Part shown: piece by piece, positions 46,739 to 55,601 of the stretch
Layout: the number at the start of each line of letters is the position of its first letter
Position numbering within the stretch: the first letter of the stretch is position 1
Program-made: the position numbers and the translations under genes
DNA from: Nocardioides sambongensis
GTDB taxonomy: Bacteria; Actinomycetota; Actinomycetes; Propionibacteriales; Nocardioidaceae
DNA length: 64,000 bases
Reading direction: 5' to 3'
Assembly (NCBI RefSeq): GCF_006494815.1
Contig: NZ_CP041091.1
Location: 3,176,501-3,240,500 of the forward strand
The notes under the pieces: generated by a model
Database searches by the model: none
Told to the model about the DNA's origin: nothing
Seen by the model: the letters and a program-made list of their open reading frames with translations, nothing else

Positions 46739-47832
46739 ATGCTCCCGGTGGTCCGGGACCGCGAGGGGCTCTCGGCGACGGCGGTCGGCGGCGCGTTCGG
46801 CGTCTACGCCCTGGGGCTGCTGCCCGGGCTGCTCGGCGGCGGATCGCTCTCGGACCGGGTCGGACGCCGGGTCGTGGTGCTGACCGGCAGCGTGGTCGCT
46901 GCCGGCGGCAACCTGCTGATGCTGCTGTGGCACCCGGCCGCCGGCGTCTACACCGGGCGTCTCGTCGTCGGCCTGGGCGTCGGGCTGACGATGAGCGCCG
47001 GCACCGCCTGGGCCGGCGACCTGCGCGGACGACGCGGTACGACGGTCGCGGGCGCCGTCCTGACCGCCGGGTTCGCCTGCGGTCCGCTGGTCTCGGGGCT
47101 GATCGCCCAGTTCGCCTCCGGCGACCTCGCCTTCGCGGCGCCGTTCGCGCTCACCGTGGTGCTGTCGCTGAGCGCGGTGGCCGCCGCGGTGCGCGCCGGG
47201 CCGCCGCAGCAGGGAGCCACCGCCGCGGAGGAAGCCGGACCGGCCACCACGCCGGGCGGCCGGAGCGTCGCGGCCGCGCTGTTCCGCTCCCTGCCGATGG
47301 CGCTGTGGGTGTTCGCGTCGGTGACCGTGCCGATCGTGGTGCTGGCCGGTCGGGTCGGTGGCGCGCACGCGGGGCCCTGGGTGCCCGGCGTCGCCTCGGC
47401 CCTCACCCTCGGCACCGGGGTGGCGATCCAGGTCGTCGCGCGCCGCCGCGGCTGGGGCGCGCGCTCGGGGATCGTCGGCGCCGTGCTCGCCGCCGGCGGC
47501 TTCACCGGCGCGGCGGTGGTCGACGCCACCGCCGACGTGCTGCTGCTCGTGGTGGTGGCGCTGGTGCTGGGCTCGGCGTACGGCCTGTGCCTGCGGGCGG
47601 GGCTGACGGACGTGGACGAGTGGACGCCGCCCGAGCACCGCGGCCTGACCATCGGCGTCTTCTACGTCTGCACCTATCTCGGCTTCGGCCTGCCCGCGCT
47701 GCTGGAGGCGCTGCGCGACCCGATCGGCACCCGCGACCCGCTGCTGGTGCTCGCGGCCGCCGCCGTGGGGCGGCGGCCCTGCGAGCGGTGCAGCTCCGCG
47801 AGCGGCCTACCCGTCGATCATCACGGTCTTGA
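46739..47832 (+). CDS. MFS transporter (frameshifted; start unclear)
   Basis: Major facilitator with about 11-12 helices; the motif SDRVGRRVVVLTG between helices 2 and 3 is typical. Coding pattern extends upstream in frame to about 46622 (HFAVVVALLFVAGWAANHF is the first helix) but without ATG, GTG or TTG. A CTG at 46625 or a lost base are the options; 46739 is simply the first canonical start. A second break is at the G run 47767-47770, where one added G gives AAAAVGAAALRAV and a stop at 47832. The 3' end overlaps the convergent aldehyde dehydrogenase gene. Confidence 0.7.
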
Positions 47833-49180
47833 TGTTGACGAACTCGTGCAGCCCCCAGCTGCCGTGCTCGCGCCCGTAGCCGGAGTCCTTCACCCCGCCG
47901 AACGGCAGGTGCGGCTGGGCCAGGTTGTAGCCGTTGACGTTGACCATCCCGGTGTCGAGCTCGGTCCGGGCCAGCTCGACGGCCCGCGCGGTGTCGCGGG
48001 AGAAGATCCCGCCGCCGAGGCCGTAGCGGGAGTCGTTGGCCACCCGCACCGCCTCCTCGTCGTCGGCCACCCGGATCAGCGAGGCGACCGGTCCGAACAG
48101 CTCGTCGTCGTACGCCGGCTGCCCCGGCTGCACGTTCTCCAGGACGGTCGCGGGATACCAGGCGCCTGGCCGGTCGGGCTTCTCGCCGCCGACGAGCACC
48201 TTGGCTCCCTTCTCCACCGAGGCGATCACCTGCTCGTGCAGGTCGTCGCGCAGGCCCTCGGCCGACATCGGGCCGAGCGTGCAGCCCTCCTGCCGGGGGT
48301 CCCCCATCTCGATCGCGCCCATCGCCTCGACGTAGGCGTCCTTGAACGCGTCGTAGACGTCGTCGACGACGATGAACCGCTTCGCCGCCACGCAGGTCTG
48401 GCCGTTGTTGGTGATCCTGCCCTGCACGCTGAGCTCGACGGCCTGCTCCACGTCGGCGTCACCGAGCACCAGGTAGGCGTCGTTGCTGCCGAGCTCGACC
48501 ACGGACTTCTTCAGGTGCTCGCCGGCCCGGGCGGCGATGTGCCGGCCGGCGGTGTCGGAGCCGGTCAGGGTCACCCCGCGCACCTCGGGCCGGGCGATCA
48601 CGTCGTCGGACTGGTCGTGGTCGATCAGCAGCGACCGGAACGCGTCCCGGGGCACTCCGGCCTCGTGGTAGAGCTCCTCGAGCCGCAGCGCCATCCCGAA
48701 GACGGACTGGGCGTGCTTGAGCAGCACGGTGTTGCCGGCGGCGAGCTGCGGCACGCTGAACCGGATCACCTGGTAGATCGGGAAGTTCCACGGCTGGATG
48801 CCGTAGATCACGCCGACCGGCTGGTGGGTGACGATCGCGCGGCCACCCTCGGTGGACTCCTCGCGGTCGGCCAGCACCTCGGCGGCGTGGTCGGCGGTCC
48901 AGTCGCAGATCGCCGCGCACAGCTGCACCTCCGGGGCGCCCTGGGCGATCGGCTTGCCCATCTCCGCGGTCATCAGCTCGCTGAGCTCCCGCTCGTTGTC
49001 GCGGAGCAGCTGCCCGAGCCGGCGGACCGCCTCGGCGCGGGTCTCCAGCGGCGTGCGCCGCCAGGTCTGGAAGGCGGTCCCGGCCGCTTCGACGATCTCG
49101 GCGACCTGCTGGTCGGTGAAGAGCTCGTAGCTGCGGATCTCCTCGCCGGTGGCGGGGTCGTGGGTGGTGACACTGGGCAC
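47807..49180 (-). CDS. NAD(P)-dependent aldehyde dehydrogenase, GabD-like
   Basis: 457 residues, the length of actinobacterial succinate-semialdehyde dehydrogenase GabD1. The catalytic Glu is in SVVELGSNDAYLVL and the catalytic Cys in NNGQTCVAAKRF; the cofactor region includes GVIYGIQPWNFPIYQV. Gly is replaced by Ser in the usual ELGG, seen also in some GabD-type enzymes. GTG at 49180 is chosen because AGGAGG lies six bases upstream; the ATG at 49195 is inside that ribosome site. Confidence 0.86.
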   Translation of the reverse strand: MPSVTTHDPATGEEIRSYELFTDQQVAEIVEAAGTAFQTWRRTPLETRAEAVRRLGQLLRDNERELSELMTAEMGKPIAQGAPEVQLCAAICDWTADHAAEVLADREESTEGGRAIVTHQPVGVIYGIQPWNFPIYQVIRFSVPQLAAGNTVLLKHAQSVFGMALRLEELYHEAGVPRDAFRSLLIDHDQSDDVIARPEVRGVTLTGSDTAGRHIAARAGEHLKKSVVELGSNDAYLVLGDADVEQAVELSVQGRITNNGQTCVAAKRFIVVDDVYDAFKDAYVEAMGAIEMGDPRQEGCTLGPMSAEGLRDDLHEQVIASVEKGAKVLVGGEKPDRPGAWYPATVLENVQPGQPAYDDELFGPVASLIRVADDEEAVRVANDSRYGLGGGIFSRDTARAVELARTELDTGMVNVNGYNLAQPHLPFGGVKDSGYGREHGSWGLHEFVNIKTVMIDG

Positions 49181-49303
49181 GATGTGCCTCCTCATGGTGG
49201 GCGTCGCTCGTTCCGGTGGTCCTCTCCTCCGACCGTAACCAGACCGCCACAAACCATGCGCCGACCACGGGCGGGCGGTGGCCGCACCTGATATCCCTGA
49301 CCC

Positions 49304-50566
49304 ATGGGCGCCGCCGACCTGACGTATCTGCTGGTCGGCCTCAGCCTGCTCCTGGCGACCGTGCTGCCGGTGCTGCTCGACCGCTGGGCGATCTCGGCAC
49401 CGATGGTGCTGGTCGCGGTGGGCTTCGCGGTGGGGCTGACGCCGCTGCCCGACGGCGTGCGCCTGGACCCCACCGCCAACCGCGCCGTCATCGAGCACAC
49501 CACCGAGCTGGCCGTGATCGTGGCGCTGATGGGGGTGGGCCTCGCGCTCGACCGTCCGCTGCAGCTGCGCCGCTGGGCCTCGTGGCGCGCCTGGGGCCCC
49601 ACCTGGCGGATGCTCGGCATCGCGATGCCGCTGTGCATCGCGGCGATGACCCTGATCGGCAGCTGGCTCGGTCTCGGCATCGCCTCGGCGCTGCTGCTGG
49701 CCGCGGCGCTGGCACCGACCGACCCGGTGCTCGCCTCCGACGTCCAAGTGGCCGGGCCGCGCACCGGCCGGCACGAGGTCGACGAGCCGGACGAGCTCCG
49801 CTTCACGCTGACCAGCGAGGCCGGCCTCAACGACGGCCTCGCCTTCCCGTTCGTCTACGCCGCGGTGCTGCTGGCCGGCACCGGCTCTGCGGGCTTCGAC
49901 TGGTGGACCTGGATCAGCTGGTACCTCGTCGGCAAGGTGCTGATCGGTGTGGTGGTCGGGATCGTGGTGGGCCGACTGCTCGCACACAGCGCGTTCCACG
50001 CGCGGAGCCGTTCGCTGCGGGTCGCCGAGCGCGGCGAGGCGCTCACCGCGCTGGCGGCGCTGCTGTCGGCGTACGGGCTGGCGGAGGTGGCCTCCGGCTA
50101 CGGCTTCCTGGCGGTCTTCGCCTGTGCCATGACGTTCCGCTCGGCGGAGCGCAGCCACGACTACCACGCGGCGATGCACGAGGTCACCGAGCGGCTCGAG
50201 CGCCTGCTCACCCTGATCCTGCTGCTCTGCCTCGGCGTGGCGCTGAGCCGCGGACTGCTGGAGCACCTCGACTGGCGCAGCGTGGTGGTCGGCCTCGGCC
50301 TGATCCTGGTGGTCCGCCCGGTCTGCGGTGCGGTGGCGCTGCTCGGCTCCCGGTGCCGGATGAGCCGGGGCCAGCAGGCGGCGGTGGCCTTCTTCGGGGT
50401 GCGCGGGATCGGCTCGGTCTACTACCTGGCCTACGCGATCGGCGAGGAGCCGAGCCTCGGCTCGGACTGGATGTGGTCCACGGTGGCGTTCACCATCACC
50501 GCGTCGGTGGTGATCCACGGCGTCCTCGCCACGCCGGTGATGCAGCGGGTGGGCACCGCGGAGTGA
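49304..50566 (+). CDS. CPA1-type cation:proton antiporter
   Basis: 420 residues with about 12 helices. The ion-translocation region has LLAAALAPTDPVLASDV, and FTLTSEAGLNDGLAFPF carries the conserved Glu/Asp pair of NhaP/SOS1-like exchangers. A C-terminal conserved GVRGIGSVYYLAYA is present. No regulatory cytoplasmic domain. Probably exchanges Na+ or K+ for protons. Confidence 0.87.
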   Translation: MGAADLTYLLVGLSLLLATVLPVLLDRWAISAPMVLVAVGFAVGLTPLPDGVRLDPTANRAVIEHTTELAVIVALMGVGLALDRPLQLRRWASWRAWGPTWRMLGIAMPLCIAAMTLIGSWLGLGIASALLLAAALAPTDPVLASDVQVAGPRTGRHEVDEPDELRFTLTSEAGLNDGLAFPFVYAAVLLAGTGSAGFDWWTWISWYLVGKVLIGVVVGIVVGRLLAHSAFHARSRSLRVAERGEALTALAALLSAYGLAEVASGYGFLAVFACAMTFRSAERSHDYHAAMHEVTERLERLLTLILLLCLGVALSRGLLEHLDWRSVVVGLGLILVVRPVCGAVALLGSRCRMSRGQQAAVAFFGVRGIGSVYYLAYAIGEEPSLGSDWMWSTVAFTITASVVIHGVLATPVMQRVGTAE

Positions 50567-50651
50567 GCCGTGCCGCATCGCTTGTCCCCGACCGGGTACC
50601 GCGCTAGACACGGAGAAGGGCGGCACGGAGCCGCCCGGAGGAGGTTCCACC

Positions 50652-50924
50652 ATGCCCGGCAGCAAGGACCCCGGTCCGAGCGTCAAGAACCCCGAGCAGT
50701 ACGAGGAGCTCCGCGACCAGGGCGCGTCGAAGGAGAAGGCGGCCCGGATCGCGAACGCCTCGGCGGCGGAGGGCAAGGAGACCGTCGGCCGGCGAGGCGG
50801 CGAGGCCGGGTCCTACGAGGACTGGACCGTCGACGAGCTCCACGACCGTGCGGCCGAGATCGGCATCGAAGGACGCTCGGAGATGAACAAGGACGAGCTG
50901 ATCGAGGCGCTGCGCAACCACTGA
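50652..50924 (+). CDS. Small Rho-N/SAP-like domain protein
   Basis: 90 residues. The first half is charged and Gly-rich (KEKAARIANASAAEGK), similar to plasmid-stabilisation/DUF7218-type small proteins. The C-terminal WTVDELHDRAAEIGIEGRS with NKDELIEALRNH is a Rho N-terminal-like helical motif that binds nucleic acid in other proteins. GGAGGAGG precedes the ATG by nine bases. It is 38 bases before the DJ-1/PfpI gene and may be co-transcribed. Confidence 0.75.
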   Translation: MPGSKDPGPSVKNPEQYEELRDQGASKEKAARIANASAAEGKETVGRRGGEAGSYEDWTVDELHDRAAEIGIEGRSEMNKDELIEALRNH

Positions 50925-50962
50925 GCGCCGACGACATCGCACGCCGACCCTGAGGAGGAACC

Positions 50963-51522
50963 ATGGACACACTGTTGACCGACAAGCGCATCGCCTTCCT
51001 CGTCGCCAACTCCGGCGTGGAGCAGGCCGAGCTCACCGACCCGCGCGCGGCCCTCACCGAGGCCGGCGCGACCTGCACCCTGATCGCTCCCGAGACCGGC
51101 ACCGTCCAGGCCTTCCGGGGTGACGTCGAGAAGGCCGACACCTTCGACGTCGACCTCGCCCTCGAGGACGCCGACGCCGCGGACTTCGACGCGCTGGTGC
51201 TGCCCGGCGGCACCACCAACCCCGACCAGCTCAGACTGGAGCCCGACGCGGTCGACTTCGTCCGCGCGATCGTGGCGGCCGGCAAACCGGTGGCCGCGAT
51301 CTGCCACGGGCCGTGGACGCTGGTGGAGGCCGACGTGCTCGGCGGCAAGACTCTGACCAGCTGGCCCAGCGTGCGCACCGACATCCGCAACGCCGGCGGC
51401 ACCTGGGTGGACCAGGAGGCGAAGACCTGCCCGCGAACGGCTGGACGCTGGTCACCAGCCGCAAGCCGGACGACCTCGAGGCGTTCGCCGACGCGGCGAT
51501 CGACGCCTTCGCCGCGACCTGA
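50963..51522 (+). CDS. DJ-1/PfpI-family protein (frameshifted)
   Basis: 186 residues after correction. DJ-1/PfpI fold: IAFLVANSGVEQAEL at the start, the FDALVLPGGTTNPDQLR strand and the nucleophile elbow VAAICHGPWTLVEA with the catalytic Cys-His pair. The frame breaks near 51424; one added base gives the usual family end TLVTSRKPDDLEAFADAAI. Members act as proteases, glyoxalases or stress chaperones. The ribosome site GAGGAGGAA lies just upstream. Confidence 0.82.
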
Positions 51523-51538
51523 GGCCCTCGGTGGCACC

Positions 51539-51946
51539 TCAGTTGTAGAACGGGATGGCCGGCGGGCGGAAGGCCCGCCGGTCACCCGCCCGCAGCACCC
51601 CCATCACGCAGACCACGATGTGGGCGACGGCCACCCCGCCGAGCAGGCTGAGGATCAGGCCGAGCGGGAACAGCCCGCCGCCGTACGACATCGCCACCAG
51701 CCCGAGACTGACGACCACCAGGGTCAGCCCCCAGTTCGCAGCGTTGCGCCCGTTCTCGGCGGCGACCTCGTTCTTGTCCCGCTGACGGCGACCGACCGCC
51801 GCCATCAGCAGCCCGATCGCGGTGAGCGCGATCGTCGGCGCGAAGAACGGGACGAAGAGGAAGATCGCGAGACCCGATCCCCAGGCCAGCGCACCGGTCG
51901 CCGGCCGGCGGCGCGGTCGGGCGTCGGAGGTCGGGTCGGCGGGCAC
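51539..51946 (-). CDS. DUF4870-like small membrane protein
   Basis: 135 residues with about three to four helices. The middle holds RDKNEVAAENGRNAANWGLTL, given in pieces as AAENGRNAANWG, the pattern typical of DUF4870/Tic20-like membrane proteins. The start GTG at 51946 lacks a clear ribosome site. It lies directly downstream of a paralogue at 51970-52400, so the pair is a tandem duplication. Confidence 0.72.
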   Translation of the reverse strand: MPADPTSDARPRRRPATGALAWGSGLAIFLFVPFFAPTIALTAIGLLMAAVGRRQRDKNEVAAENGRNAANWGLTLVVVSLGLVAMSYGGGLFPLGLILSLLGGVAVAHIVVCVMGVLRAGDRRAFRPPAIPFYN

Positions 51947-51969
51947 TCGGAGATTCTAGATTCGTGCGG

Positions 51970-52400
51970 TCACGCCTTGAGGAACGGGATCGCCGGCACC
52001 TGGAACACCCGGCCACCGGAAGCCCGGACCAGGCCCACGACACTGACGATCAGGTGCAGCAGGGTGACGACCAGCCAGGTGCAGACGATCAGTCCGAACG
52101 GGAAGAACCCCTCGATCTGACCACCGTCCCTGGTCAGCCCGAAGAGCAGCCCGAAGTGCGCACCGAGGAGCAGCAAGGTCAGCACCAGGTAGGTCAGCCC
52201 CAGTTGGCCGCGTTGCGCCCGTTCTCGGCCGCCAACGGCCCCTTGTCCCGCTGGGCTCGCCCGACCACGGCCATGAGGACCCCGGTGATCAGTTGGGCGA
52301 CGATCGGCAAGCAGAACATCAGTGCGACCAGCCCGAGACCCCACGCGAGCGCTCCGCTCGCCGGTTTCGGCTGCCAGGACGGCGGTCCCTGCGTCGACAT
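51970..52400 (-). CDS. DUF4870-like small membrane protein, paralogue (frameshifted)
   Basis: 143 residues after correction. It shares AAENGRNAANWG, three to four helices and a FQVPAIPFLK end with the neighbouring paralogue (FRPPAIPFYN). Its frame breaks at the C run 52198-52201, right after NWG. The paralogue has five G in the same codons (TGG GGG CTG) where this gene has four, which supports a lost base. Function unknown. Confidence 0.72.
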
Positions 52401-52409
52401 GGACGAATC

Positions 52410-53207
52410 CTAGATCGCCGTGCGCGCAACCGGATGTGCCGCCACGTCCTCGCAGAGCACCTGCGGCCACCGCGCCACATCCGCCGGCGTCCGGGCCACC
52501 TCGAGCCGCGCGCGCGGCAAGGTGTCCACCAGAGCCTCCGCGGTGGAGACCGGGTGCGCGGGATCCTCGGTCCACGCCAGCACCGTCACCGGTACGTCGA
52601 CATGCGCGACCTCCGCGACCGGCGGCAGGTCGGTCAGCGCGGCGCCGCGCAGCAGCGACGGCAGCAGTCGCTCGGTCACATCGGGCACGGTCTCCGGCGC
52701 CTCCACGGTCGCCGGCGGTCGCGGCACGGTGCGCCCGGCCTCGACGAAGGCGGCCATCCCCTGCGCCTCGACCACCGCGGCGGCCCGCTCGTAGTCGGCG
52801 GCCTTCGCGGCCCGGGTGGACCACGCGGTCGGCGGCACCAGCAGGGTCAGCCCGCAGAACCGCTCCGGTTCGCGGACCGCGGCGTGCAGCAGGGTGCCGC
52901 AGCCCATCGACGGACCGACCCCGTGCACCCGCTCGCCGGGGAACCAGGCGTCCAGCAGGCGCAGCAGGTCGTCGGCGAGCACCGGCCAGCGGTAGTCCTC
53001 GGGGACCTCCCGGCCGGTGGACCGGCCGTGCCCGCGGGCGTCGTACCGGAGCAGGCGGGTGCCGCTGAGGCCGCGACCGAGGTCGAGGTCGAGCAGGCGG
53101 TCGCGGTAGCGGCTGGAGGTGAGGCCGTGGAGCTGGACGACGGGACACCCGCCTTCGTCACTCAGCTCCACGTCGAGCTCGGCCCCGGGAACGGAGAAGG
53201 TCGGCAC
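52410..53207 (-). CDS. Alpha/beta-fold hydrolase
   Basis: 265 residues. The oxyanion region is VVQLHGLTSSRYRD, then YDARGHGRS, and the nucleophile Ser is in GPSMGCGTLLHAA. A late Asp (TEDPAHP) is visible; the third member of the triad is probably His418-type in VARTPADVARWPQ or nearby and is not certain, since no GH motif is seen at the end. GTG start with AGGAG six bases upstream. Substrate unknown. Confidence 0.8.
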   Translation of the reverse strand: MPTFSVPGAELDVELSDEGGCPVVQLHGLTSSRYRDRLLDLDLGRGLSGTRLLRYDARGHGRSTGREVPEDYRWPVLADDLLRLLDAWFPGERVHGVGPSMGCGTLLHAAVREPERFCGLTLLVPPTAWSTRAAKAADYERAAAVVEAQGMAAFVEAGRTVPRPPATVEAPETVPDVTERLLPSLLRGAALTDLPPVAEVAHVDVPVTVLAWTEDPAHPVSTAEALVDTLPRARLEVARTPADVARWPQVLCEDVAAHPVARTAI

Positions 53208-53250
53208 GTCGGCTCCTGGGGGGTGATGCGCGTGGCCCTAGGGTAGCGAC

Positions 53251-55043
53251 ATGCGGCTGACCAATGTCGCGCACCTGCGACTTCCGTTCGGCCGACTGCT
53301 CGGCTACGACGTCTCCGCCGGCTCCCTGGGGCGGGCGCTGCCGGTCTCGTTCGACCAGCGACGTCATGTCGGCGCGGGCGACCGGCCGGGGTCGTGGATG
53401 GCGCTCTCGTTCCGGCTCTCCGACCCGGTCGACCCGGACGACCTGGCCGCCGCCTGGCTGGCGGTGGTGGCGCGGCACGGCACCCTGCGCACCGTCTTCA
53501 CCCCCGGCCCGGACGGCAGCCCGGAGCTGCACCAGATCGAGGTCGGACCGGGGTCCTGGACCGAGCACCCGATCGCGCCCGGCCAGGCGGTCAACGAGGC
53601 GCTGCGCGAGGTGCTGGACGCGAGCTGCCGGCCATACGCCGGGGCGGACCACCGGCCCTCGCACCGCCTCTGCGTGCTGCAGACCGCGGACGGCCCGACC
53701 GTGGTGGTCGCCGCCGACCACGCCCACGTGGACATGTGGTCGATGCTGGTGGTGGCCCGGGACCTGCTGGCCGCGCTCGGCCAGGTCCGGGCGGGCCGAC
53801 CGCCGCTGCTCTCCGCGGTGCCGGCCTTCGCCGAGCACACCCGCTCCCTGGCCGCCCGCCCGCAGGCCCCGGCCGACGTACGCCGGCGCTGGGCGGAGGT
53901 GCTGGCCGCCTCGGGCGAGGTGATGCCGCGGTTCCCGCTCCCGCTGGGCGCGACCGACGCCCCGCAGCGGGAGCGGGTCGAGGTGCGCGACGTGCTCGAC
54001 GTCGACGACAGCGCGGCGTTCTCCGCCGAGGCCCGCGACCGCGGTGTCTCCACCCTGACCCTGGTGGTCGCCGCGATGACCGCGGTGACCCGTGAGCTCG
54101 CCGACGCCCCGCTGCGGGCGGTCTTCCCGGTGCACAGCCGCTACGACGCCACCTGGCACGACTCGGTCGGCTGGTTCATCACCAACGCCGTGCTGGAGTC
54201 CACCGACCCCGACCCCCGGGCCAGCGCCGCGGCGGTGAAGGAGGCGGTCCGGCTGGGGTCCTGGCCGCTGGAGGACGTGCTCGCGCCCTGGGGCGGGATG
54301 CCCGAGGCGCCCGGCATGTTCGCCATCTCCTGGCTCGACCTGCGCCGCCTCCCGGTCCGCGTGGACGCCACCGGCCTCGAGGCCCAGTACGTCGGCGCCA
54401 CCATCCTCACCGACGGGGTGATGCTCTGGTTCGTGCTCGACGACTCGGGGCTCCACCTGCGCTGCCGCTACCCGGACACCCCGAGGCGCGACGGCACGTC
54501 GGGGGCTGGCTGGACACCCTGGTGGCCCGGCTGCGCGACGACGCCCGGGCCTCGGTCGGCGGCCGGCTGCGGCTGGACGGACCGGAGGGCGCACGGGTCT
54601 ACCGGGTGCAGCGGGCCCGGCGCGGCGACGTACCGGCGCTGGTGGACCTGCTCGTCGACGACGACCTGGGGCGCACCCGGGAAGGTGCCGAGCTGGCCCA
54701 CTACGAGGCGGCGTTCGACGCGGTGACCCGGGACGACGCGCACTACCTCGCCGTGGTGCGGGACGAGACCGACCGGATCGTCGGCACCATGCAGCTGACG
54801 ATCATCCCCGGGCTGTCGCGCGGAGGGACCACCCGGCTGCAGATCGAGGGCGTCCGGGTGGCGACCTCCGAGCGGGGCGGTGGACTGGGCACCGCGATGC
54901 TGGAGTGGGCGCACGACCACGGTCGGGCCCGTGGCGCCACGCTGGCCCAGCTGACCACCGACAACGCCCGCGAGCGCGCTCATGCCTTCTACGCCCGGCT
55001 CGGCTACGGCAACAGCCACGTCGGGCTGAAGCGCCTGCTCTGA
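53251..55043 (+). CDS. Condensation-domain-like acyltransferase fused to a GNAT domain (frameshifted)
   Basis: 597 residues after correction. The first roughly 420 residues resemble NRPS condensation/PapA-type acyltransferases: the HHxxxDG-like site is DHAHVDMWS (second His and Asp kept, Gly replaced by Met), and a late VGWFITNAVL stretch is typical. The frame breaks at the C run 54479-54482; one added C continues as TPEARRHVGGWLDTL with no stop into a complete GNAT domain (VATSERGGGLGTAMLEWA, the acetyl-CoA loop). Fusion depends on that single base. No carrier protein or other NRPS domain is near. Role unknown, perhaps acylation of a small metabolite. Confidence 0.68.
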
Positions 55044-55065
55044 GGCCGGGCCGGCTCAGCCCTGC

Positions 55066-55539
55066 TCAGCGGCGCGGCCAGGGCCGGCCGTCGCGGGACT
55101 CGATCGCGCCGTTGAAACGGCCGAGCAGCTCGGCCAGCGTGGCCACGTCGTCGTCGCTCCACTCCTCGAGCACCCGGTCGAGGCCCTCGCGACGACGTCG
55201 CCGGTCCGAGCGCATCTGCGCCGCACCGTCCTCGGTCATCTCGAACTTGCGCGCCACGCCGCCCTCCGGGTCGGGGATCCGGCGCAGCAGGCCCTGGCGC
55301 ACCATCCGGGCGGTCTGCCGGTTGAGGGTGGAGGCGTCCAGGCCGAAGGCCTCGCTCAGCTCCCCGATCGACATCGGTCCCTGGATGTCGATCCGGGTGA
55401 GCAGCGTGTAGGCGCTGCGCTCCAGGTTGAGGCCGAAGCCCTCGGAGTGGGCGGAGGGGGTGACGTGCCGTCCGAGGATCATCGATTCGAGCTCGATGCC
55501 GGCCAGGCGGTCCGGGCGGCCTGGGTCGCTCGCGTTCAC
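55066..55539 (-). CDS. MarR-family transcriptional regulator
   Basis: 157 residues. The winged helix-turn-helix is in PMSIGELSEAFGLDASTLNRQ and the wing in RRIPDPEGGVARKFEM, given partly here. GTG at 55539 is the likely start. It is divergent from the DHA2 transporter gene across a 15-bp palindrome, the usual arrangement of a MarR repressor of a drug-efflux pump. Confidence 0.85.
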   Translation of the reverse strand: MNASDPGRPDRLAGIELESMILGRHVTPSAHSEGFGLNLERSAYTLLTRIDIQGPMSIGELSEAFGLDASTLNRQTARMVRQGLLRRIPDPEGGVARKFEMTEDGAAQMRSDRRRRREGLDRVLEEWSDDDVATLAELLGRFNGAIESRDGRPWPRR

Positions 55540-55573
55540 GCGGCGGAGCGTACCAATCGACTTTTGTGCATCG

Positions 55574-55588
55574 TACACAGCATGTGTA
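55574..55588. promoter_or_regulatory. MarR operator TACACA-n3-TGTGTA
   Basis: Perfect 6-bp inverted repeat with a 3-base spacer, in an AT-rich stretch between the divergent MarR and transporter starts (35 and 14 bases away). Confidence 0.7.
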
Positions 55589-55601
55589 TGGTGCATATCT
55601 T

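Noticed and set aside
53251-55043. Part of a nonribosomal peptide synthetase cluster
   Set aside because: No adenylation, carrier or thioesterase modules and no typical export or tailoring genes beside it.
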